Below, piece after piece: positions 1 through 6,163 of a stretch of DNA of 6,662 bases. The DNA comes from an uncultured Gemmatimonadota bacterium (GTDB taxonomy: Bacteria > Gemmatimonadota > Gemmatimonadetes > Gemmatimonadales > GWC2-71-9), in NCBI GenBank assembly GCA_913009915.1, contig CAJVYZ010000159.1, positions 1 to 6,662 of the forward strand. The letters run 5' to 3'. The position numbers and the translations under genes were made by a program. A model generated the notes under the pieces. The model was not told where the DNA came from. It ran no database searches and worked only from the letters and a program-made list of their open reading frames with translations. Positions within the stretch are counted from its first letter, which is position 1. Every line of letters starts with the position of its first letter.

Positions 1-1567
<1,567 letters not shown>

Positions 1568-1600
1568 ATCGGGTTGACCGGGCGGTGGCGGGCAACTAGG

Positions 1601-1678
1601 ATGTCAGCTGTCAGCTGTCAGATGTCGGCTGTCAGCTGTCAGTCTGTCAGCTGTCAGATATCAGCCGTCAGATGTCAG
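1601..1678 (+). repeat. Heptamer tandem array, 11 units of about CTGTCAG
   Basis: Eleven 7-base units follow one another. They read ATGTCAG, CTGTCAG, CTGTCAG, ATGTCGG, CTGTCAG, CTGTCAG, then a single extra T at 1643, then CTGTCAG, CTGTCAG, ATATCAG, CCGTCAG, ATGTCAG. The consensus is (A/C)(T/C)GTCAG. The array fills most of the 129-bp gap between ftsB and the tRNA gene. It is too short and without unique spacers, so it is not CRISPR. The same family recurs in opposite orientation at 5698-5725. Confidence 0.95.
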
Positions 1679-1696
1679 ATAGCTGGAGGCTGACAA

Positions 1697-1770
<74 letters not shown>

Positions 1771-1775
1771 TGACG

Positions 1776-1912
1776 GCAAAAAGGCAAGGGCAGCGGGGCG
1801 GCGGGGCAGTGGGTGTTGGAGATTCAAGCTCAGTGGGAGCATCTCGCGGTGCTCCCTTGTTGGTTTACCGCCTTACCGCCCTACCGCCCTACCGCCTTCC
1901 GCCCTCTTGCCC
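1776..1912. repeat. Mirror-symmetric octamer-repeat element around a hairpin
   Basis: A G-rich arm (1776-1811, with GGCAAGGGCA, GCGGGGCG, GCGGGGCA) faces a C-rich arm (1865-1912). The C-rich arm has four clean octamers, TTACCGCC twice then CTACCGCC twice, followed by degenerate TTCCGCCC and TCTTGCCC. Between them at 1835-1856 is a perfect 7-bp stem, GGGAGCA/TGCTCCC, with an 8-base loop. The midpoint of the arms (about 1844) nearly coincides with the hairpin midpoint (1845.5), so the whole looks like one imperfect inverted repeat of about 137 bp. No transposase is nearby. It could be a small non-autonomous or REP-like element, or simply repeat expansion. Apart from this element, 1771-2018 holds no gene that I can support. 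Confidence 0.6.
1835..1856 (+). terminator. Hairpin downstream of tRNA-Met, possible terminator
   Basis: The stem GGGAGCA (1835-1841) pairs perfectly with TGCTCCC (1850-1856) around an 8-base loop and is followed by TTGTTGGTTT. The T tract is interrupted, so intrinsic termination of the eno-ftsB-tRNA transcript is possible but weakly supported. It may instead be the core of the surrounding repeat element. Confidence 0.35.
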
Positions 1913-2018
1913 TCAACCGCTCCGGCGCGTCACATTGGGCCTTGGGGTTAATGACTGCGGACCACCCGGAACGGGCGACCGCCTCCCCACGCACGGCTCG
2001 CTCAGCAAGGAGAGCAGC

Positions 2019-2303
2019 ATGCTCCGTCTCCAGTGCCAAAGCTCCATGGCCTATTTCAACGTGCAGTGCGCCCAGTGTCTGAATTTCGTGCGCCTGCAAT
2101 ACCTGGGCTTCGAACACGGCGTCCCGACAGTAACGGCGACTTGCGATACCTGCCGGGTGACCGAACGACTCAAACTGGGTAACCGGTGGAATGGGTTACC
2201 GGTGGACGCGGCCAAGGTCGAACCGGGCCTCCGCCGCGAACGTGACTGGGTTGGTCGAGGCGAGGACCGGCGGCGCGGTGTCGACCGCCGCCGGTCCGCC
2301 TAG
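2019..2303 (+). CDS. Small zinc-ribbon-like protein, function unknown
   Basis: The 94-residue product has two CxxC pairs, Cys17-Ala-Gln-Cys20 and Cys42-Asp-Thr-Cys45. They are 21 residues apart, which is the usual layout of a four-cysteine zinc ribbon. A further Cys lies at position 6. After the ribbon comes a linker and a strongly basic tail, with RRERDWVGRGEDRRRGVDRRRSA at the C-terminus split over residues 72-94. The ATG at 2019 is chosen because AAGGAG (2007-2012) sits six bases upstream; the frame is open further back but would run through repeats and the tRNA. No signal peptide or membrane segment is seen, so it is probably cytoplasmic. Ribbon plus Arg-rich tail would suit nucleic-acid binding, but that is inference and I recognise no named family. 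It converges with the next gene, 13 bases between stops. Confidence 0.75.
   Translation: MLRLQCQSSMAYFNVQCAQCLNFVRLQYLGFEHGVPTVTATCDTCRVTERLKLGNRWNGLPVDAAKVEPGLRRERDWVGRGEDRRRGVDRRRSA
2264..2297. other. 12-bp perfect hairpin at the end of the zinc-ribbon gene
   Basis: GGACCGGCGGCG (2264-2275) is perfectly complementary to CGCCGCCGGTCC (2286-2297) across a 10-base loop. It lies inside the coding sequence just before the stop, and its two arms both encode DRRR. For the convergent lipoprotein gene it lies about 20 bases beyond the stop. It could therefore serve both transcripts as a 3' structure. There is no T run on either side, so this is not a standard intrinsic terminator. Confidence 0.6.
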
Positions 2304-2316
2304 GCTAGACCTCTCC

Positions 2317-2529
2317 CTATGAATCCGACCCCTGGTGCTCCTCCACCTGCATCGGCGTGGTGTCCATCGCGCGGATGCTGTCGGATCCCTGGTGCTCTTC
2401 GGACATTGGCGCGATCCCTACCGCTTCCAGGTCGGCCGTGTCCGACGGGCCGGTCGCGGAACTGCAGGCCGACGCGGCGAAGATGACCATGGCGGATGCA
2501 AGGGTGATACGAAGGTGACGTGTGGACAT
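2317..2529 (-). CDS. Small lipoprotein with duplicated EEHQGSDS motif
   Basis: The 70-residue product has a textbook lipoprotein signal: basic MSTRHLR, hydrophobic ITLASAMVIFA, then lipobox AASAC with Cys22 as lipidation site. The mature peptide would be only 49 residues. EEHQGSDS occurs at residues 44-51 and again at 63-70, a 19-residue step, each preceded by a Pro-Met pair (41-42, 59-60), so the tail looks like an internal duplication ending exactly at the C-terminus. The peptide is acidic. The start is supported by GGGAGG (2535-2540) five bases upstream of the ATG. No enzymatic domain is visible and I do not recognise a family. Likely location is membrane-anchored on the periplasmic or outer face. 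Dyads upstream (2553-2571, 2592-2604) may belong to its control region. Confidence 0.72.
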   Translation of the reverse strand: MSTRHLRITLASAMVIFAASACSSATGPSDTADLEAVGIAPMSEEHQGSDSIRAMDTTPMQVEEHQGSDS

Positions 2530-2552
2530 GCTGGCCTCCCGAGGTGAGCGAA

Positions 2553-2571
2553 TGAACTGAATGCCAGTTCA
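2553..2571 (-). promoter_or_regulatory. Inverted repeat, possible operator of the small lipoprotein gene
   Basis: TGAACTG (2553-2559) and CAGTTCA (2565-2571) form a perfect 7-bp dyad with a 5-base centre. It lies 24 bases upstream of the lipoprotein ATG on the minus strand, where a repressor site or a leader hairpin would sit. No regulator is encoded in the window, so the binding factor is unknown. Confidence 0.35.
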
Positions 2572-2647
2572 AACATCGGGCGTCGCATCTGGGCCTACTA
2601 GGCCGATTTTGCGTCACGGAGGGGCGCAAATGCGCCATCCTGGAGAA

Positions 2648-2668
2648 AAGGGTAGGGGAGCTACCCTT
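2648..2668 (-). terminator. 8-bp stem-loop with short T run on the minus strand
   Basis: AAGGGTAG pairs perfectly with CTACCCTT around a 5-base loop. Read on the minus strand, the stem runs into TTTTCTCC, which resembles a weak intrinsic terminator. No minus-strand gene ends just upstream of it, so it may instead be a leader structure (attenuator-like) or a block against antisense transcription. Confidence 0.3.
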
Positions 2669-2759
2669 GCGGGTGGACAGCAACGGCCTCGGTCCAGAAC
2701 CCAGCTGGGGGATTTACCGTACGGGAAAGATGTGGTGGGCGGCTAGGCCGAAGTGGTGA

Positions 2760-2787
2760 TTGACAGCGGGCGGCGGCCCATTATCCA
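2760..2787 (+). promoter_or_regulatory. Candidate sigma70-type promoter for the 158-aa lipoprotein gene
   Basis: A perfect TTGACA (-35) at 2760-2765 is followed after 16 bases by TATCCA (2782-2787), a weak match to the -10 box. Transcription would begin near 2794 and leave a leader of about 65 bases before the ATG at 2859. The perfect -35 in a GC-rich background and the correct spacing support it; the poor -10 limits confidence. Confidence 0.35.
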
Positions 2788-2858
2788 TTCTGGCGCTGGA
2801 GACCATGGGCGGTATTGTGCCCCCCTCTGGCCCGATCAAACCCTTTCGAGGATTGTCG

Positions 2859-3335
2859 ATGCGACGAATGGCGGTGCACTTGTGTCTTGCGGCGGCGGCA
2901 TGCACTCCGAACTACTCCGGGATGAAAGCCCCTCCCATGCCCGATGGCATGGTGGAGGTGGCCGCCCCGGAACCGGTGACTTGGCATACCGCGGTGCAGG
3001 TACTGGCCAAGAACGATCTGCCGATCGAAGACCTGCGCCGCCAATTCGGCTGGATCGAAACCCAGGTCAGACCGGTGGATCAGGCGGCAGCCTCCGCCTG
3101 GGCCGACTGCAGCGACCCGCTGCAGAACGCCATCATCGGCCCGGACCGTGTGGCCGTGCTGGTGCGGGTGAAGAGCGACGGCTCCGACAACTCCAAGATC
3201 CATGTCGAAGCCGAATGGTCCTACAGCCTAGACAGCGAAGTCACCTGCCAGTCCAAGGGCATCTGGGAGCAGACGCTCCTGGCCAAGATCAGGGAAGCGG
3301 TGGCCCAAAAGGTGCCCGAGACTGACGAGTCATGA
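2859..3335 (+). CDS. Putative lipoprotein of unknown function, 158 aa
   Basis: The product begins MRRMAVHLCLAAAAC: a short basic start, a short hydrophobic stretch and a lipobox-like AAAC, with Cys15 as probable lipidation site. The mature part (about 143 residues) has no further membrane segment. It contains a predicted alpha/beta portion, with TAVQVLAKNDLPIEDLRRQFG at residues 44-64 followed by the strand-like WIETQV. Alternating strands follow at 97-104 and 114-122. Two more cysteines (84 and 130) could form a disulfide in the periplasm. The C-terminal helix is charged. The ATG at 2859 is favoured because AGGA (2849-2852) lies six bases before it; an ATG three codons later would shorten the signal further. 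Longer in-frame starts (TTG 2760) would bury the signal. I do not recognise the family. It converges with the peptidase gene. Confidence 0.72.
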   Translation: MRRMAVHLCLAAAACTPNYSGMKAPPMPDGMVEVAAPEPVTWHTAVQVLAKNDLPIEDLRRQFGWIETQVRPVDQAAASAWADCSDPLQNAIIGPDRVAVLVRVKSDGSDNSKIHVEAEWSYSLDSEVTCQSKGIWEQTLLAKIREAVAQKVPETDES

Positions 3336-3350
3336 CATACACAACTCGCT

Positions 3351-3368
3351 GTCAACAAATGTGTTGAC
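3351..3368. terminator. Hairpin between convergent genes, possible bidirectional terminator
   Basis: GTCAACA (3351-3357) and TGTTGAC (3362-3368) form a perfect 7-bp stem with a 4-base loop (AATG). It sits in the 69-bp gap between the lipoprotein stop (3335) and the minus-strand peptidase stop (3405). The position suits a shared terminator, but the stem is AT-rich and no long T run follows on either strand. The same dyad could be a protein-binding site. Confidence 0.4.
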
Positions 3369-3404
3369 TTGCCTCAGGTGAAGTAGTGTCGAGCCTCGGC
3401 GCGG

Positions 3405-5036
3405 CTACAAGCCAAGGACTGCCGGGCCCTGCTCGAACACGATGTCCACCGGAATGCCCGCCTCGCCCAGCCGGTCGAGGTCCCCCTGCAGACCCTGACC
3501 CACGGTGGCCATCTCGTCCATGAAGGCCACCACCCCCTGGTAATCGCCGTCGCCCTGGAACGTCAGGATGCGCTGGGATAGGGCGTCGACCGCTTTTTCC
3601 ATTTTGCCGAAATCGACCCGGTATGTCCCGGTCGAATCGTCGCGGCTGAAGGCGCCCATGTCGTGGAAGAAATTGAAGCGGACCACATTGGCCCGGCCGT
3701 GGGCGCTGGCGGCCCCGAAGCGGATGGATCGGAAGATGGAGGCGAGGAAGGTCACGTAGTTGTCGCGCAGGTCCCGCTCGCCCATCTCCCCCCGCTGGTG
3801 GAGGGCGGTGATCATATACAGGCCCAGGACGTCCGCCTTGCCCTCTTCCAGGGCCGAGGCCTGCTCCAGCAACGCTTCCCGCACGGTCCCCCGGTCGGTG
3901 ATGGTGTGCTTGACGCCCAGCCCATGGGCCACCTCGTGGTACATGGTGTTCTCGAAGAACGCGTCGAAGGTGATGTGCTGGCGCTGGTCCTCCGCGATGA
4001 GCACGCCGGCGATGGGCAGAAGGATCCGGTCGAACTTGGCCTGGATGGCGTTCTTCAGTTGCAGCCGCCGGGTACCCTTCTGCAACTGTACCGCTTCGTC
4101 GTTGGGGAGGTTGATGGCGATGGTCTTGGATCCCGCGTTGGCCTGTCCGGCGTAGTAGATCGCCTCATAGGCGCCGAGGTCCGCGTCCGTCCCCGGCCGT
4201 TCGGTCTTGTAGGCCGCATCGACGGGCAAGCCATCCTGCAGTGAAGGAAGGAACTCCGCCACCCGGGCCAATCGTTCGCTCCATTGCAGATCCTTTAGCA
4301 GCACGTACGCCTCGTGGGCCGCCTTGGCGCCGAACAACTCGTCCTCGTAGGTCTCGATGGGGCCGATCACCAACTCGACCACATTGTCCTTCATGTCCAT
4401 CCACGCCAGGTCGCTTGCCTGGTACTCATCCGACAACAACGCCCCGGCACGGAGCGCTAGATACTGGCTGAAGCTTCTGATCTCGGCCAGCTTGGCCGCT
4501 TCTTGGAGCTTGGCCGCGGCCCGGCGAGTGGGTTCGGCATATGCCTCGTGGAACGGGATGGTGTACAACTCGCCCGAGTCGTCGCGCCGCACCAAAGTGT
4601 ACAGGCTACGGAGTGCCGCGCCGTTGTCGGGCGCCGCCTGGACGGCGGCATCCAGTTCGTCCCGCGTCATGTCGGTGGGATAGAAATTGGCGCCGGCCGG
4701 TTTGGGTCCCACGCCGTCGAGGAAGGGCGCGTTGCCGGCCAGCCGATCCCAGGGACCGTAGTTGATCTCGGCGTATTGCCGGGTGGCCCCGTCGAGGGAC
4801 GACAGTAGGCTGTCGCGGTTGCCATAGGCCTGCTGCCAGTAAATGTCGTCCATCTCCGTCGACGCTTCGATGAGCAGTCCCAGCATGGCGCGTTGGTTGT
4901 CGCTCAGCGAACTCACGTCCGCCGTCAATCGCACCGTGACGTATTGGTCGAGAGGAACGGCCGTGGGAGTGTCGGGCGATTGGCAAGCCCCGAAGGAGGC
5001 GACCAGGATGACAGCCAGCGCAGACCGGGTGGGCAT
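3405..5036 (-). CDS. Secreted M49-family (dipeptidyl-peptidase III-like) zinc peptidase, lipoprotein
   Basis: The 543-residue product starts MPTRSALAVILVASFGAC, a lipoprotein signal with lipobox FGAC (Cys18), so it is probably exported and membrane-anchored. The zinc site is HEVAH at residues 367-371 (bases 3924-3938), in YHEVAHGLG, with a second element LEEGKAD at 396-402 whose Glu398 would be the third ligand. This arrangement, with GPIETYEDELFGAKAAHEAY (225-244), is what I know from bacterial M49 relatives. M49 enzymes typically remove dipeptides from the N-terminus of short peptides. Classical DPP III is cytosolic with a six-residue HEXXGH; here the motif is the five-residue HEXXH and the protein is secreted. 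Such proteins are sometimes named only Zn-dependent hydrolase. The ATG at 5036 has GGAG (minus strand, 5045-5048) eight bases upstream; the open frame continues to 5384 without a plausible start. Substrate unknown. Confidence 0.85.
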   Translation of the reverse strand: MPTRSALAVILVASFGACQSPDTPTAVPLDQYVTVRLTADVSSLSDNQRAMLGLLIEASTEMDDIYWQQAYGNRDSLLSSLDGATRQYAEINYGPWDRLAGNAPFLDGVGPKPAGANFYPTDMTRDELDAAVQAAPDNGAALRSLYTLVRRDDSGELYTIPFHEAYAEPTRRAAAKLQEAAKLAEIRSFSQYLALRAGALLSDEYQASDLAWMDMKDNVVELVIGPIETYEDELFGAKAAHEAYVLLKDLQWSERLARVAEFLPSLQDGLPVDAAYKTERPGTDADLGAYEAIYYAGQANAGSKTIAINLPNDEAVQLQKGTRRLQLKNAIQAKFDRILLPIAGVLIAEDQRQHITFDAFFENTMYHEVAHGLGVKHTITDRGTVREALLEQASALEEGKADVLGLYMITALHQRGEMGERDLRDNYVTFLASIFRSIRFGAASAHGRANVVRFNFFHDMGAFSRDDSTGTYRVDFGKMEKAVDALSQRILTFQGDGDYQGVVAFMDEMATVGQGLQGDLDRLGEAGIPVDIVFEQGPAVLGL

Positions 5037-5100
5037 GGAACGAACTCCGTAAGGAAGTGAAGTATCGATTGGGCCCGCAAAGGTATCCGTCCTTGGGGCG

Positions 5101-5123
5101 CGGCGCGACCCTGGCCCGCGCCG
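5101..5123. promoter_or_regulatory. GC-only hairpin in the divergent intergenic region
   Basis: CGGCGCG (5101-5107) and CGCGCCG (5117-5123) form a perfect 7-bp all-GC stem with a 9-base loop. They lie in the 209-bp gap between the divergent peptidase and small secreted protein genes, where both promoters must be. An alternative register (GGCGCGG/CCGCGCC, 5097-5122) is also possible. It may be a leader structure of the peptidase transcript or a shared operator; nothing in the sequence decides. I could not find a convincing -35/-10 pair in either direction here. Confidence 0.3.
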
Positions 5124-5245
5124 GGTGTGTCTCCCATATTCCACGATATGTACTGCATCTGGCTGTTCTGCGGCTCGTCCCTGGGGAAGAATCACACCCT
5201 GGAACATCACCCGGTGGGCCGGCGCTTGGCGTTCGGGAGTTGGTC

Positions 5246-5626
5246 GTGAAACACATTTGTGCAATGTCGGGCGCCGTGCTCGTGGCTGTCCTGGCGTATC
5301 CCTCCGTGGCTCCCGCGCAGGACCTCGTGGACGGCACCTGGTCCGGCACCATGACCCAGCCGAACGCCCGCGGGCCGCTACCACTGGAGTACGAAGTCAC
5401 CCACGTGGACGACGGCCTCGCCATCGTGATGGTATCGCCCATGGGTCGGATGCCGTTCTCCGACATCGAGTTCAGCGATGGCGTGTTGCGCTTCAGCTGG
5501 CAGCCCGGGCCGCTGGTCGAGTGCCAACTCGAGCCGCAGGATGACGGCGGCTACTCAGGCGATTGTGTCGACGAGGATGGAGCCAAGGGCCAACTCCGAA
5601 TGGTACCCCCGGCCGGGGTCGAGTAG
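5246..5626 (+). CDS. Small secreted protein, function unknown, 126 aa
   Basis: The product has a signal peptide (VKHICAMSGAVLVAVLAYPSVAPAQ split over residues 1-25) with an APA-Q cleavage site near residue 24/25. The mature part is about 102 residues. It opens with DGTWSGTM, followed by alternating short strands: PLEYEVTH, LAIVMVS, MPFSDIEF, VLRFSWQ, VECQLEP and KGQLRMV. This all-beta pattern, starting from a G-T-W-x-G turn, resembles small lipocalin-like or other beta-barrel secreted domains, but I cannot name the family. Cys93 and Cys107 could form a disulfide. GTG at 5246 is chosen because GGGAG (5235-5239) lies six bases upstream and it gives a complete signal peptide; an ATG six codons on (5264) is the alternative. 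It is divergent from the M49 peptidase gene, so shared control is possible. Confidence 0.68.
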   Translation: MKHICAMSGAVLVAVLAYPSVAPAQDLVDGTWSGTMTQPNARGPLPLEYEVTHVDDGLAIVMVSPMGRMPFSDIEFSDGVLRFSWQPGPLVECQLEPQDDGGYSGDCVDEDGAKGQLRMVPPAGVE

Positions 5627-5697
5627 CGAACGGCGATCGTGGCAACGGTGCGGCGGTTGCTTTCCTTCCGGGGCTCCTCCAGAATATCTTGGTAGCC

Positions 5698-5725
5698 ATG
5701 ACATCTGACGGCTGGCATCTGACGG
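5698..5725 (-). repeat. Second heptamer array, 4 units, opposite orientation
   Basis: Read on the minus strand, four 7-base units follow in register: CCGTCAG (5725-5719), ATGCCAG, CCGTCAG and ATGTCAT (5704-5698). They match the consensus of the array at 1601-1678. The 15-mer AGCCGTCAGATGTCA is identical between this site (minus strand, 5713-5699) and 1663-1677 (plus strand). This lies in the gap between the small secreted protein gene and the next gene. Confidence 0.85.
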
Positions 5726-5728
5726 CGG

Positions 5729-5746
5729 ACGGCCGCCTCCGGCCGT
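5729..5746. terminator. Strong GC hairpin after the small secreted protein gene
   Basis: ACGGCCG (5729-5735) and CGGCCGT (5740-5746) form a perfect 7-bp stem with a 4-base loop (CCTC), followed by GTCTTCGG. It may end the upstream transcript, although the T tract is poor. It also covers a possible GTG start at 5745, which argues that translation of the next gene begins further downstream. Confidence 0.35.
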
Positions 5747-5783
5747 GTCTTCGGTGGCGTCACCCCGCAACCTGGGACGGACC

Positions 5784-6152
5784 GTGCGCTATACCCTGCG
5801 CATTCAGGGAGTCGAGATCGGCACCTCCGACCTCGGGCAATTCGACCGCCACCTCGGCGTCGCCTATGGTGGCTTTCGACCGGGCGCAGGCTATGAATTG
5901 GTCCAGGACGTGTTTCGGCTGTTCGCCGATGCGGCGCCCGCGGGCGACGACGGCGCCCGGGACGAAGCGACACTCGATCGCTACCTGAGCGCCCGCGACG
6001 CCCTGGGACTGGAACTGGTCGACCAGCGCGGCACTCTGATTCCCACTACGGCAATCGACATCTCGGACTACTCCCTCGAAGCCGGGACCGAGGCGTACGA
6101 GGTGATGGTGTACCTGAAGGAACCGGAGCGATGGGCGGACCCCGCTCTCTGA
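5784..6152 (+). CDS. Hypothetical protein, about 122 aa
   Basis: I do not recognise this protein. From the GTG at 5784 it reads VRYTLRIQGVEIGTSDLGQF, then GVAYGGFRPGAGYELVQDVFRLF (residues 26-48), an acidic Ala/Gly-rich linker, a helix LDRYLSARDALGLELVDQ, and a C-terminal segment ISDYSLEAGTEAYEVMVYL. There is no signal peptide or membrane segment, so it is probably cytoplasmic. Codon use is GC-rich like the neighbours, and the frame ends in a clear TGA. GGGA (5774-5777) lies six bases before the GTG at 5784. An in-frame GTG at 5745 would add 13 residues but is buried in a hairpin. Because the junction at about 6160 lies just beyond its stop, the true downstream neighbour is unknown. Confidence 0.55.
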   Translation: MRYTLRIQGVEIGTSDLGQFDRHLGVAYGGFRPGAGYELVQDVFRLFADAAPAGDDGARDEATLDRYLSARDALGLELVDQRGTLIPTTAIDISDYSLEAGTEAYEVMVYLKEPERWADPAL

Positions 6153-6163
6153 GGCCCGTCCCT

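Larger units (their letters stand above)
2530..2858. other. Intergenic region with several dyad symmetries, no gene seen
   Basis: This 329-bp spacer separates two lipoprotein genes transcribed away from each other, so it should hold both promoters. I see no supported gene in it. It holds four dyads. TGAACTG-N5-CAGTTCA lies at 2553-2571. The palindrome GGCCTACTAGGCC lies at 2592-2604. TTTGCG-N11-CGCAAA lies at 2608-2630. The 8-bp stem AAGGGTAG/CTACCCTT with a 5-base loop lies at 2648-2668. A TTGACA box near the right side is listed separately. Confidence 0.6.

Noticed and set aside
1601..1678. CRISPR-like array
   Set aside because: The units are 7 bases with no spacers, and no cas gene is present.
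2553..2571. LexA box
   Set aside because: GAAC and GTTC are nine bases apart here, not the four-base spacing of the Gram-positive type, and the alphaproteobacterial direct repeat is absent.
2300..2683. Alternative minus-strand frame of 127 residues over the small lipoprotein
   Set aside because: The other frame has a clean lipoprotein signal and ribosome binding site; this one has neither.
2753..2858. Earlier in-frame start (TTG at 2760) for the 158-aa lipoprotein
   Set aside because: It would place the lipobox signal about 33 residues inside the protein and falls on the likely -35 box.
3663..4244. Plus-strand frame of 193 residues opposite the M49 peptidase
   Set aside because: Antisense shadow of a gene with clear zinc-site motifs; no recognisable product.
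5057..5245. Extension of the small secreted protein upstream of the GTG at 5246
   Set aside because: It would bury the signal peptide and lacks a ribosome binding site; GGGAG precedes 5246.
6068..6163. Continuation of the FGE-domain frame past WVND
   Set aside because: The residues after the junction are antisense of the neighbouring gene and match no FGE motif, so they are not part of the domain.
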